A stretch of 64,000 nucleotides of DNA, taken from contig NC_037090.1 in the NCBI RefSeq assembly GCF_002994745.2, forward strand, positions 10,227,501-10,291,500, in the 5' to 3' direction. Origin of the DNA: Rosa chinensis (taxonomy: Eukaryota; Streptophyta; Magnoliopsida; Rosales; Rosaceae). The notes beneath the pieces were generated by a model. That model ran no database searches, had not been told where the DNA came from, and saw nothing but the letters and a program-made list of their open reading frames with translations. Numbering within the stretch: position 1 is the stretch's first letter; each line of letters starts with the position of its first letter. Shown here piece by piece: positions 31,526-43,383 of the stretch. The translations under genes and the position numbers were made by a program.

Positions 31526-33587
31526 ATATGATCCTATTTACAAAAAAAAAAAACAATCACTTTACCACTGCTACAACAAATGCTTTGTTTATATGGTAAA
31601 TAATCATATCAGACCTAAAACTTTTCAAGTCCTTATTCTTGTAATCCAGTTGTTCTTTTTGTAACTACAGTCCTCTCTTTTGTAAATTATATCATCGATG
31701 AGATATTTTACAACAAACAACCACATTGGACGTATTTAGTGATAATTATAGTTGTAATCAAAGTAACTACTACATTTACAATCTTCATTACAAGTTTTTG
31801 AACAATTTACGTATAAAACAGTAAATGAGTACTTAGTATGGTAATTTTTTTTAAGTACACATGTCAAATTATAAGTGGATAACTTGTTGACTTGTATAAC
31901 AGGTTTCACCAACTAATTTAATGAGTTAATGACCATTAGCTACAAAATCCTACATTTCTTTCCCACGCGCAAGGGACACAAACGCGGTCTCCATGCGGTC
32001 AATTAAACTTAGTTACAGTGAGGATTCTATACATTAAGGACAAAAAGGACAGAACAACTTTTATGAAATTACAAAAATTGCCACCCCTATATCACGATAC
32101 AGCTCACTCTAGCCCATATCTCTTTCAAATCCATTTCTCCCCAAAATCAAAACCTCGCTTCCATTTCGGTGGCTAAGCAACAAATCAAGGCTCTGGTGGC
32201 GAATCAGCCGGCGAAGCGAGCTACTAAGCGAGGCGGCGAGCTAGGGCGCGACTCCGGTTTTGTATTGAGGGTAGTAGCTTTGAACTGGTTTGATATGTTC
32301 TTTATGTGCGAAAGTGACTGAAATTTGTTTTAGTTTCATAATTTATAAAGAATTTCATGCCTGGTGAGTGGTCATTATGTTCACTATTGAAATTTTTGGT
32401 TTCATATTAAAGTTCTGGAGCTCAATCGGGATTGCTAGCTAATTGTTGATACAGTCAGAAAGTGGTTGATGTATTTTTGTTAAAAGATGTGTTCAAATTT
32501 TCAGGGCAGTGAGGTTTTGACAGATTGGGGTTAGTTGTTGGGTTTTGTGCATGTAAACCGTTGTGTTCGATGGTAATCACATTTGGAAGATCGTTTTTGA
32601 ATTTGTTTCGTTAGTCAATTAGTCATAATTTCTAATTTATGCAGGGTCAATACTTGGTGTTACATTTGAGGAGTTGAAACTACATATCAAGCTGGGTATC
32701 CAAAGGATGCAATATCTATTGTTTTTGTGGAATCAGTGTCTATAGTCCTGCTGTGGAATCATAGTTTTAGACTTGTGCTTTTGTATTGAGGGTCAGTAGC
32801 TTTGGTTTTGTGTTTGTTAGTTTCTTATGGGATTGGTACTACTGAGGGTTAGTACACTACTGAAGGTCAGTACTCATATTTGCGTTTATCATATACACAA
32901 ATTAATCGAAGCAGCATTATGCGAAGAAGCATACATGGAAAATTTACATTTACTTTTTCTACCTGTTTAACTTGGTAGATACCGTAGATAATGCAATCTC
33001 TTAAATATATTTATTGTTGAGTGCTACTGAGGAACAGTACACTATTGAGGGTCAGTGCTACCATTAGAAACTAGTTGAGGTTATTTTTGTAATTTCTCAT
33101 TAACAGAACAATTCAAAAAATTGGTAGGAAAATGGCCGCACGGGATATGGGCCTTGCGCATGGGTCATGAACAGTACCGCAAGGGAAATATAAAAAAAAA
33201 GGCTTGTTAATGGTAAATATTGGATAAAAAGTGTAGTTAGTGGTAATTTTCTATTTAATTTAATATATATTTATTAAAAAGTTGATGTATAACAAACATC
33301 AACACACCTTAGACTTCCCCAGAAATAAAAACCAGTCATGATAAGATATTATTATATTTCTAGACCAAATAGACACCCCGCTTACGCCGATTTAACAATT
33401 TAACCGCATTTTTTAAAATAAATTTTATTTTCCAGATTTTATCCTTTATTACTTATGGTCTCGTATAATTCATCTACAGAGCTTGGCAGGCAGTTCCATT
33501 TTTACATAAGAGAATGGATGGATCGTAAGTCGTAACTCGTAACACATATAGGTAAGGAACTCGCGGGTCTTTACAACTGGACCGTAG
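31526..33587. other. AT-rich tract with a possible old inverted-repeat element
   Basis: Left 'ccattagctacaaaatc...cccacgcgcaagg...gaaattacaaaaat' (31931-32080) and right, reversed, 'ccactaactaca...cccatgcgcaagg...gaaattacaaaaat' (about 33090-33245) are degenerate inverted copies. No TSD could be fixed. Between them is a leader-like GC-rich patch (32150-32280) and a repeated 'gagggtcagtagctttg' / 'gagggtcagtac' motif. No gene is supported. Confidence 0.35.
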
Positions 33588-34135
33588 CTTAGGAATGCTG
33601 CATGCTGCATGCACTAAGAAAAGAAAGAGTGAAAATAATAGGATCAGCTTTCAAAAGCACAGACGGAAATAGCTGAATAGTCATTGCTGGTGGCAGATCG
33701 AAAGTTAATGTAAAAGCAATTGGCAATATTTCACTGTCACACAAACCTCTTCTTTTTCTTCGGTGTGAAGAAACCTTATGAGATAATAGACTGCTCTCAC
33801 TCATGAAACGGTGCAGTGGCAAAAACTGTCAGTGACCACAAAGCTTTTGAACACGTAAGTGCCATTCTTACTGCATATTATTAACTGTTCAAAGCACCTA
33901 CGTGTCGTGAAGAAATAGTCCTACATCTCCCCATCATCCGCGTTTACCCCAGTACGTGTCTGCTACTCTGCTGTTCCTTTCTTTGCCTCTTCACTCACCG
34001 AAAGTAAGCCTCCTCTATTTAAACTTGGAATTTCCTCAACGTTCGACTCACTGTCAACTGAAGTCGACAAGTACCTATCCAAGTGTTTGTGAAAATTTTA
34101 CTAGCTAGCAGATCAAGGAGTGAGACTGTGAAGTC
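33588..34135 (+). promoter_or_regulatory. Promoter of Em-like copy 3
   Basis: RY elements 'tgcatgc' and 'tgcatgca' (33599-33613), ABREs 'tacgtgtc' at 33899 and 33953, family block 'catcatccgcgtttacccc' (33933) and TATA-like 'tatttaaa' (34017-34023). This is the same layout as the other copies, although the coding region behind it has lost exon 2. Confidence 0.75.
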
Positions 34136-34282
34136 ATGACCTCAGAGCAAGAGAGAAGGAATCCCCAGAAAAGGGCAGAGCTGGACGCCACCGCAAGGCA
34201 AGGAGAGACTGTTGTTCCAGGAGGAACTGGTGGCAAAAGTCTTGAGGCTCAGGAGCATCTTGCTGAAGGTATTAGCATGTAA
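34136..34282 (+). pseudogene. Em-like copy 3: exon 1 only
   Basis: Exon 1 (34136-34268, 133 nt) is intact. It reads [20 protein letters not shown], then '[20 protein letters not shown]' and a canonical 'gaag|gtatta' donor. The next 600 bp contain no exon 2: the Em repeat and the SKYKT end are missing. Read-through stops after five more codons at 34282, giving at most 48 aa. Either unequal crossing-over removed exon 2, or a transcript could splice to exon 2 of copy 4 at 35148, which is in the same phase. Treated as a truncated gene. Confidence 0.8.
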
Positions 34283-34569
34283 ATCTATGTTGGTTGTGCC
34301 CACTGAATATACTCGAGACCAATCCGTAAATACATGTATAACGAAATAAAATTTAACAAGCAAAATTTATTGATGAGTTTAAGTTTGAGCAAAACTTTTC
34401 ACTGAAACAATGTTGGTGATGAGTAAATTATGGCGGTGAGATACTTTGATGTGACTCTATCAACAGAACGAGATAGACCGTCACAATCCCTCAAACCGAT
34501 CACCAAACCCCCTTTGTGAAACAGTACGCGCTGATCTTCATCTTTATGCCTCGGCGACCGTGCGGTTAG

Positions 34570-34906
34570 AACCAAAAGCAAATCACTGCGTCACCAAATA
34601 GCTATGGCCTTTGGACTCGTGTCATGCTTGCTGCATCACTCGACTGAACAAAGCACCTGCGTGGCGCTGAGGCATAGCTCAACACCTCCCCATCAGCCGC
34701 GTCTACCCTACTACGTGTCAAGTTGTCCTATCTCTGCATGCCCTCACTCTCCATAGAAACAGTAGTAATACAGCTCTATATAAAGGCATGCATGTGAAGT
34801 AGCAGAATCGTAACAGCTTATCTTCGACGTGAAGTACTTAGAAAGCAAGCAGTGTTTGTGAGAAGTGAGAAGTAGCTTAGCAATTTCGAAAAGAGTGAGT
34901 AAGAGA
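34570..34906 (+). promoter_or_regulatory. Promoter of Em-like gene 4
   Basis: 'tcaccaaatagctatgg' (34590), 'cacctgcgtggcg' (34655), 'catcagccgcgtctaccc' (34691), ABRE 'tacgtgtc' (34712-34719), TATA box 'tatataaa' (34777-34784) and RY 'catgcatg' (34787). Confidence 0.8.
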
Positions 34907-35374
34907 ATGGCATCGGAGCAGGAAAGAAGGGATCCACAGAAGAGACAAGAGCTGGACGCGAAAGCAAGGCAGGGAGAGACTGTTGTTCCTGGTGGAACTG
35001 GTGGCAAGAGCCTTGAAGCTCAAGAACACCTGGCTGAAGGTACAATATAACATTTACACTGTGTTTGTTTTCTGTTTGTGAATTTTCATGGAAATGAGCT
35101 CTGATTTGGGATAATGTTGTGTTTATGGGATGGTGGTGGTGGTTAAGGGCGCCAGCGTGGAGGCGAGACCAGGAAGGAGCAGCTGGGACATGAAGGGTAC
35201 CAGGAGATTGGTCACCGCGGAGGCGAGAGCAGGAGGGAGCAGATAGGTCATGAAGGGTATCATGAGATGGGGAAGAAAGGAGGATTGAGCACCAAGGACA
35301 AGTCTGGAGGAGAGCGTGCTGCTGAGGAAGGGATCCCAATTGACGAGTCCAACTACAAAACTAGGACTCCTTGA
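34907..35374 (+). CDS. Em-like group-1 LEA protein (copy 4, two repeats)
   Basis: Exons 34907-35039 and 35148-35374, GT-AG, 119 aa. It starts [20 protein letters not shown]. Exon 2 has two consecutive 20-residue Em repeats ('[20 protein letters not shown]' and '[20 protein letters not shown]'), one more than copies 1 and 2, which accounts for the extra length. The C-terminus '[10 protein letters not shown]' differs from SKYKTKSR in the others. It is intact, with its own promoter module. Em proteins with more repeats are known in other plants; functional differences are not established. Confidence 0.95.
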
Positions 35375-36256
35375 TGTGTGTTCAAAGCTCATGGCGGCTT
35401 CTGACTAGGCTTTTGTTTTGTGTCTTCTTTTCTGCGTGTCCTGTAACGTAGAGTTGTAGAAATGGTTCCCAGTGTCTTCGTAGAGTTGTAGAAATGGTTC
35501 CCAGTGTCTACTTGGTGCTTCTGTTCATGCTTCTTGTTCAAGTTTGTAGATGCAGTCGTGTCTTATTAGTCTTAAGAGAAGCACCTAAGTGGGTGACTTC
35601 TTGTTGTAAGTGGGTTTTTATTTCCAGTGTTGACTTTGTTTAAACATCCTTCCAAGTTCCGCAGTGAATGCATTTCTTCTTCTTAATTTCTTGTTAACAT
35701 TAAAGCTATAATCCCGAGGTACCGAGTATCTCAGATCTCTACAAGTATAGTAAACAATTTCATGTTCTGCACTCCAATCAATTAACTTAGCCAATCTGTG
35801 GAAGTTTCACTGCCAATTCTAATATCACCTTGTTTCATTAGGAAGAACAGAACAGTTATCGCTCCTTTAGTACGTAAAGTGAATACTGGAAAACCATGGT
35901 AAATATAAACTGTCGTTCCAGTGAAACAAAGTCGAAGTATGAGGAGCACTTTATTAAAATAACGGAGGCAGAGTAATTGGGAAATATAGCAGGTTTCTTC
36001 TTTCGCAACGGTTTTTAGTTGCTGATTGAAATCACAAGTACCATATATACAACAAAAACTTCCTATTGTGACACTGAGTAAAGAAAAAAACTAGCGGAAA
36101 AATATATTGCTTTAACGCAAAACTTCCTTTCAACGAGGCAAGACATACATGAGCACTAGCTGTTCTATCCGACTGGCAGAGTTGTGCATTTGGTGGTGCG
36201 TTGTTTACTTTCTTTTCTTTCTCTCTCTTTCCAAAGCGCCATGTCTGTTTGAAATA
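35375..36256. other. 3' flanks of Em copy 4 and CHLG (convergent)
   Basis: Contains a 31-bp tandem duplication ('cgtagagttgtagaaatggttcccagtgtct' region, 35447-35508) in the presumed 3' UTR of Em copy 4. The rest is spacer before the CHLG stop codon. Confidence 0.6.
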
Positions 36257-39200
36257 TCAATGACTGGTTGCTAAAGCTGTTACCAGAAGACCAAGAACAA
36301 GAAATGGCTGCGCACTGGCCTGAAATATACAAACAGCAGATTTGAACTTGTGGAGAGTGACATCAAAATGGGGTCACATTATGTTAAATAAGACCACTCT
36401 GAGAAAGCCGTGTGATCTATAGAAGCTCATATCATGAGACGGGCCTGAAGGGCACATGTTATAGGTAATAGAGACTAAATGCTGGTCCATCTTCTTAGGC
36501 TATAATGTTCGAAAGCTGAGTTTAAATTTATGTTTAGATTCAAAATAATCTGTTGGACTATGAAAGAACATTTATTATGGAACACAAAGGGTATCTATAG
36601 AAAAAGGAGCATTTTGATTAAGCAAGTGAAACCCATCGTATTGGGAATAATGTAATCCCCGTATTGATGTCATTAGCACGAAACCTTGTTAACCGAAGTG
36701 CAATGAAAAAATCAAATTTATTATTTTATATTCATAAATCTGTGGAATAGAGAAATGAAAGAATACCTGATATTTAACATCATACTTGACAGGGTCTTTG
36801 AGAAAATACTTGAACTGCAGAGTATAAAATTTGGTATAAGCAAGCAGTTAAACTGAATGGTACCTAAAACTATTGATCATCAATATCTACCATTCTACAC
36901 TAAGATCATGATACAAACCTTTAAAAAGTAAGTATAAATAAAATTGGTATTACACCTTTCTCATTTGATTGAATCAACATTTTTCCTTTCTATGATTTAC
37001 CTGGAAAAAGACTTGGGGAGCTATCAAAGCAACTAGAGTTAATGCATAGTATGGTTTACCAGCCCCTAGCAGATAACCTGCAATCATCAACAGATGGCCC
37101 AATGAGGCAGACTCATAAAATTAACTATGCAAACCATCAAGGGATAACAAGTTATCCTAAAACAAAACTGTTAAAGACAATCAATATTCTCCATTGAACA
37201 GCTTATCTACAGCTTGATATGGCTATAATTGTTCATCAGTTTTGATATTGTTGTTAATGTAGTTTTATTGCTTCATGTAACTGTCAATACATACTGCTAT
37301 ATAATGTACAGAATATAAAAGCACAGATTAATAAGAATCAATTTCTACATGGTAATAATACACAAGTCCAAGAATCACAAAAACTAACTTCAACATTTCT
37401 AATCTCTTTACAAATCAATATGACATACCAGCAATCGATAGCTGAGTTATGTCGATGGCACCCACGCAAATCCATTTTGCAGTTTCAGAACCAAAAGCTA
37501 CGGGAAGTGACTGCAAACAGCATCACCACATGTAATGTCACATCATCCGGCATCTAAGTTGTTTACAGTACTGTAATATAGAATATAACAGACCTGAAGT
37601 CCCAGTGCTCTATCTCCTTCAACACTTTTGAAGTCATTTACAATAGCAATCCCCAACTGAAATATTCCCAACAAGAAATATATTATGTTACTTGGATCAG
37701 ATTATGTAATTGTAAGCACATGTTAAGATACTTCTTTCAGTAACATACTCCGGCAATGCTGTACAGGAGTGTGAGGACAATTATGTCAGGTGTAAGGGTT
37801 CCAAATAATGCCTGACCAGCCCACCTAGCAATAGGAGATTGATTGGAACAAAATTTGTCACCAAACACAGTAGATGTCCAAACCAGCTTCTATCAGTTAA
37901 CCAAACTACAAGAATATAATGGTGATAATTCATGATTATCAAGAAAACTGGGACTATTACACCAGTAAAAGTTACAGGGCCTAATAATCGCCCCTTCAAG
38001 GATTCCTATCCATTGAATGAACAGGGATGATAACCATGCAATTCAATTTCTTGAGTGACTGATTATTTTATAAATTTCAAGCAAAATATAGGAAATGCTA
38101 ATCATTTTGGCATCTTATTTACAAAAGGACCTCTAAACAAATCACCACTAACATCTGTATGAATCATGTTAATTCTAAGTAGTTACTAAAGAATACTATG
38201 TATAGGATATGATACCATGGCAAAGAGATATAACTTGCTCCAAGCGCAAAATTTCCAATCCATCCATTTTGTTTAAGCTGCAACAGATCAGGAAGCTTTG
38301 TCAGGGCTTAAGCAAAGTCTCTTCTCGAACATCAAAGCACTTTGGTAATTAAATGCAGGAAAGAAAGAAAAGAATTAAAAGAAGGCACTACCTTTAGAGG
38401 TGGAGCAGAGTAAATGTACGATAGCAAGGATCCACCCAGAGCAAGGTAAAAGACTATTGGGAAATCATGTCCTGCCTAAAAAGGAGACCATTTCATCATC
38501 GAAATCCATCCAAATATATTTACAAGGGTGAACAAGAGCCAGTCCACCATTTACATTACTTACCCACACATCCAATATACCAGCCGAGACAAGACCTCCT
38601 AAAAGCAGTACCCAGATTTGAGTAATAACCTGAGGGAATTCAGGAAGGAAAAAACAAGAAAGAACAAGATAAGAAAATTCAGTCACTGCCCTGGTTATCC
38701 ATACATAGTTCAGTGAGTTACATCGTTACCTCATTCTCAGATATTGCCCCCGAGGGAATTGGACGATATGGCTCATTGATTGCATCAATCTCTCGGTCAT
38801 ACCAATCATTTAGTGTCTAAAGAAATGACCAGGGAGCTATTAGAGTATGAATCTCAATCAATCAGAAGCAAAACTTAAACTTTTCACCTCTAGACAGTGT
38901 ACCTGTGTGTAGCCAGTGAGAAAAGGGCCAGACATTGACATACAAAGTATAGATTTGGCAACATCCTCCAAATTCCAATGAAAATTTCCTGCAACATGGA
39001 AAAACGGCCTCAAACATTATTTATGGACCAAGGGAAGAAATGTTGTAAGTATTACTAGAATTCCATCATTACTTCTTTCAGTAAATAATAGATGGCACCC
39101 TATAAAAGCATTTAATCACTCACATACCATATACTAGCATAGATGCTCTGACTAATTATTTTGAAGTGGCAGTTCTCATTGTTAATGTCAAAGGATCCAG

Positions 39201-40348
39201 AAATCCAAATAAATGACCACACTAAGTAGGAAAAAAAAAAGTATTCTGGCAGGTGTGGTCTTTAAGAATGAACAGATTAACCTTATTGTTGTGGTCCGTA
39301 AGATATTTTAGTGTTAACTGACCAAACCAAAGACAATTTCATCAATGAAAGTCAGAGAGTGAATAGTATATTAAGGATTAGCAGCATATGCACCTGTAAT
39401 GTGACACTATTACTGCAAAAAACTCAAGAGATTTGGAAAGACCAATTGAACAGGTGGGAGACAGGAATACTGTTTTGCATGGGAAGTTGTTTGTACAAGA
39501 CTTCAGTAGCTAGATAAACAATTGCCACACAGGAAACCAACATTATAAGATAGCTAGAAATTATTAAATGAAAGGCCCTCAGGACATGCAAAGAGCGTAC
39601 CGGAGGCAGCAGCTCCGCAAACTACTCCCCATACCAAAGGAGGCCAAGTAACAGGCTTGGTCAGCTGAAGACGAATCTTCCATTTATTCTGTACAGCAAA
39701 AATCACAGTCTCAAGTCAACTCTCATCCCATACGACTATAACTTAATCTCCACTTCAAGAAGCATTTCAACAAATCCTCATGTCCATCAAAACAGTTTGC
39801 ATTGTATAAAATATCAATCAAGTTAAATCATTTCCAGCTCAACGAAACTTAAGCTTCTAGCTTTCATGTAAAAGTTACATAACTAGTCAGCATTGATAAC
39901 TTACAGTTTCTTGAGAAGCTCCTTTGATTCCAAGAAGCTGATTAAAGCTCGAACCACCGCTCGCCGGTGCCTTATCCGGTGCCGCCTGAGATTTGATTTC
40001 TGAAAACAACACACATAGAAACCTTATCAATCCACAAAACCTTTCACTACAATCCACTTCCATTTCATCAAATAAAAAAAAAAAAAAGTAAAAATAGATA
40101 GAAGCTCAGTATGATAATACACCTTCATTCGTATCAGTCTCTGCAGCCCTAACTGTAAATCTCCTCCCTGAAAAATTCACCAACTCTTTTCAGCGTAACG
40201 ACAAATAGATGATATCAAAGTCAATTGCTAAATCGCACTGAAAACTAACTAAGATTCGAAAGATTGAGCATGATGCTTCTCTATTTCAAACAATGCTTTC
40301 TGGAACTTAAATTTTTATTGAGTAAAACAAACGGAGTAGTAAAGGAGT

Positions 40349-40389
<41 letters not shown>

Positions 40390-40499
40390 TCACTGGAAAA
40401 CGAAACGGAAATCGGCGCCAAAACGGAGTGAGTACGAACTCGGCTGGCGTTAGGGTTCGAAAATCTAGCGGAAGGCACCGTATTGAGTACGGACGCCAT
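36257..40499 (-). CDS. CHLG: Chlorophyll synthase, chloroplastic
   Basis: Fifteen exons: 40499-40394, 40167-40123, 39999-39905, 39688-39601, 38988-38903, 38816-38730, 38629-38564, 38475-38392, 38277-38216, 37824-37749, 37656-37594, 37510-37429, 37077-37001, 36814-36767 and 36319-36257. All are GT-AG and total 1128 nt, giving 375 aa. The enzyme esterifies chlorophyllide a with phytyl or geranylgeranyl diphosphate in plastid membranes. It is a UbiA-type prenyltransferase, with the first Asp-rich motif NDWYDREID at residues 143-151, the second NDFKSVEGD at 272-280, and about nine hydrophobic segments. The first 50 or so residues are Ser/Arg-rich and transit-peptide-like. It ends 'LLVTALATSH'. 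No damage was seen. A retrotransposon lies just upstream of the promoter. Confidence 0.96.
40353..40386. repeat. (GA)n microsatellite in CHLG intron 1
   Basis: A run of ga dinucleotides 7 bp beyond the exon 1 donor, so CT-rich on the coding strand. Confidence 0.9.
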
Positions 40500-40719
40500 T
40501 GATAGATGCTGCAGAGACCTGAACTTGCCGAAGAGAGAGAGCTCACTGTGCGCGGAGTAGCCGATAACTCTACCAGTCTACCTGTGATTAATATTTGAAG
40601 AAGGAAAGAGAAAGTATATGGTGTAATGTGTTGTATGGCTTTAAGCTGTACTCGCTTACGTGGCGACGGATGAGTGGGGTCGTTGACTGAGTCGATCCTC
40701 GGACAAGTACTTTGACGAA
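40500..40719 (-). promoter_or_regulatory. CHLG proximal promoter, shortened by an insertion
   Basis: Only about 220 bp remain between the CHLG ATG and the LTR element. The minus strand reads 'ccacgtaagcgag' near 40660, an ACGT core of the kind bound by HY5/PIF-type light regulators. No clear TATA box. Confidence 0.4.
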
Positions 40720-40724
40720 CTTTG

Positions 40725-40966
40725 TAACAGCAGTAATGAGTGACAACCAAGAGTTTAAGAATCCTTGAGCTACGTGCCAAGAGCTTTTGTCTGCCACACC
40801 TTGTATTCGGCATGTTTATGAGGCTTGTCTACCACACTTTGTATTTGGCATCTCAATCTTGTCTGCCATGCTTTTTGGCTTCTCTATGCTTGTACTCTAG
40901 TTTAAATACCTGTTCACTCTTGTAATCAAATACAACAATCAATTCAAGCAATTCCATTTCTCTTCA
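40725..40966 (+). repeat. Left LTR of the TRIM/LARD element
   Basis: 'taacagcagtaatgag...' to '...ccatttctcttca'. It contains 'tttaaatacc' as a TATA-like site near 40904. Confidence 0.92.
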
Positions 40967-42626
40967 TGGTATCAGAGCTACTGCTTAACAGCTCTTGATC
41001 CTTTGATCTCCAAAACCTTCCCTGGGTGTATGGAGTAATTTTTCTCCATGCACCCACGGGTCTAAAATCTATTGCAGCCTTTTCTGAATTCTTCTCCTCA
41101 CTAGTTCAATTTCTGATTCAAGTCTGCTTACCTCTTTTCCCTTGATATGTTATTCTAGGCTTCTAGCACCATCATGGCAGAAGCATCATGTTTCAATTCC
41201 CCACCCAATCCCAACAACCCTTCTCCTCATATCTTCATCAACTTCTTCTGCTGATTGCAGCATCTATGACCCTTCTTCTTAGTTCAATCTCCGATGAACC
41301 ATGTCGGAGCAGCCAACTTGCTATAACAAGCTGTCTCCCTTTCCTTTCTTGCACTTCAATCCCAGCTCTATCCCGTCGTCTGCAGATTTGAGGGGCCCTT
41401 TGGGTTCGTGCCTCTGCGGTACAGTGGATTTACTCTTCTCTCAAAATTCAACCTGTTGCACACTACTTCTTCAATCTCTCTCCAACTTCAACTTCAACTT
41501 CGTATCTGCTTCTTTGTTTCCTCTTCACGCGGTTCTGAGTTTCCCTCATCAATCATTGTCCAGCAATTTCATATAGACTCTATTCTACCTCGCTTGAATA
41601 TCTTATTCTCTCCCTCTCTCTTTTGCTTTTACTTTGTTTAATCGTTCTTCACTCCTTTTTTTCTTCTCCCCCCATCTTCCCAATTGTCTGCCATCACCAG
41701 GCCAAAGCAAATACATCAAGACAAAGAGTCTTGTCTGCCACATCCTCCCTTTTCCTTTGTTTACAATTTCTTTTTTGCATGCTTGTACACTCCCTCTTTT
41801 TCTTGTCTGGTGTATCACGTTCTCTCTTGCTTTTATGTTGTTTTTAAGTCTTTCTTTTCTTCCTCTTGCATTTGTTTTGCTTTGTACAAGCCTTTTCCTC
41901 ACTTTGCATGTGCTTGGAAAATAGATATCTTGCTTCACAACTCTCGGTGAACTCTGTCACCTATTTGGATTCTTCTCATTCCCCTTATTCTAGATTTCTA
42001 GTTTCATTCTCTTCCTCACTATTTACTCTTATTTCCAATTCACACAGTTTCGAACTGTTTTTTATTCACTCTTCGTCATCTACATTCCAAACTTCTCTTG
42101 TAATAGCTTCTCCCCTCATCGTTTTGAACACTGAAATTTCAAGGTCAAATTCCCGCACTGTAGCTTGCCCATTCTCATTGAGCTCACATTTCCTTTTTTA
42201 TAATCTCCATTCCGTGACCCGCATATTTGAGGGACCCTTTCGGTTCGTGCGTCTACGGTGCACACTGGCAACTCATCTGCTTACTGCCAATCTTCCCCTC
42301 CACTACTTCTTGGGTCTGGAAGTCCATGCTTGCCCACTCTCTCTCCTTTTCTTGTCCAGCCGGTGCATGATGTTCCTCCCTTTCTTCTATGTTGTTTTTG
42401 TTTCTCTTCCCTGCTTTTGCTTTTGCTTTATTCAAGTCTCTTCCTCACTTTGCTTTGTTCTTACCTTCTCGTCCCTTGACAGTAGTCTGTTTATCTCAGT
42501 CCACCTCTATCATATCTCCTCTGCAGCAAACTTTGTTCAGATATTTCACAAGAGTCTTACGGAGCATACTTATCAACTAAGTTCCAATCTGATAGCTCGA
42601 TTACCGACCTTCAGCTTGCGGGGGCG

Positions 42627-42868
42627 TAACAGCAGTAATGAGTGACAACCAAGAGTTTAAGAATCCTTGAGCTACGTGCCAAGAGCTTTTGTCTGCCACA
42701 CCTTGTATTCGGCATGTTTATGAGGCTTGTCTACCACACTTTGTATTTGGCATCTCAATCTTGTCTGCCATGCTTTTTGGCTTCTCTATGCTTGTACTCT
42801 AGTTTAAATACCTGTTCACTCTTGTAATCAAATACAACAATCAATTCAAGCAATTCCATTTCTCTTCA
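42627..42868 (+). repeat. Right LTR of the TRIM/LARD element
   Basis: Identical in length and, by eye, in sequence to the left LTR. Confidence 0.92.
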
Positions 42869-42873
42869 CTTTG

Positions 42874-43372
42874 ACTCTCTGTCATGCCCAGAGCAGTAAA
42901 TACTGGATTGTTGCGTGATTAGGGTTTAATCGATGTGGGTTAAGGTTGCTATATGAGGCTTTAACACGATCAAGGAAGCTTTGGATTTTAGTCTAGTTTG
43001 ATCTTAAAGCATAAGGAAATAGCTACTAAGCGACTTTGAATGAAAGTAATGTTGATGATTGTTAATTAAGATATCTTAACGGAATAGTAAAAGAAAAAAA
43101 TTGAAAGTGTCGTCATGTTTGGTTTGGGAAATGGCTTTGGTGGAATGTAATTACATACCCAATAATAATAAATGACTCTTATAATTACATTGTTCATAGG
43201 ATGGGAACTAGGTGGGAAGTAATTTCAATATGATTCTAATGTTTCGATTATGCCAAGTAAATCCGAAATTGTTTAATTTTAACTCTTTTTTTTTTAGAAT
43301 GAAATTAACACTCTCAAGTTTGCAATTCACATTCATTCTTTCCTCTTTTAGAATGGACATTCACACTCCTAA
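42874..43372. other. Spacer, originally the distal CHLG promoter side
   Basis: AT-rich, with no supported gene. It was joined to 40719 before the TRIM insertion. Confidence 0.55.
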
Positions 43373-43383
43373 TTTTTGTCTTT

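Larger units (their letters stand above)
40725..42868 (+). mobile_element. Non-coding LTR retrotransposon (TRIM/LARD type)
   Basis: Two 242-bp LTRs (40725-40966 and 42627-42868) appear identical. They are flanked by a 5-bp TSD, ctttg (40720-40724 and 42869-42873). The primer site 'tggtatcagagctactgc' (initiator Met) follows the left LTR, and a purine-rich 'gcgggggcg' precedes the right one. The LTRs begin TA and end CA, a known non-canonical TACA type. The 1.66-kb interior is pyrimidine-rich with no protein domain, so it must be mobilised in trans. It carries an internal duplication ('atttgagggaccctttcgg...ttcgtgc' at 42224 and a related copy at 41387). Identical LTRs imply recent insertion. 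Confidence 0.92.

Noticed and set aside
41188..42645. Several plus-strand ORFs in the TRIM/LARD interior
   Set aside because: Pyrimidine-rich DNA gives Ser/Leu/Phe-rich frames in all readings; no gag or pol motif.
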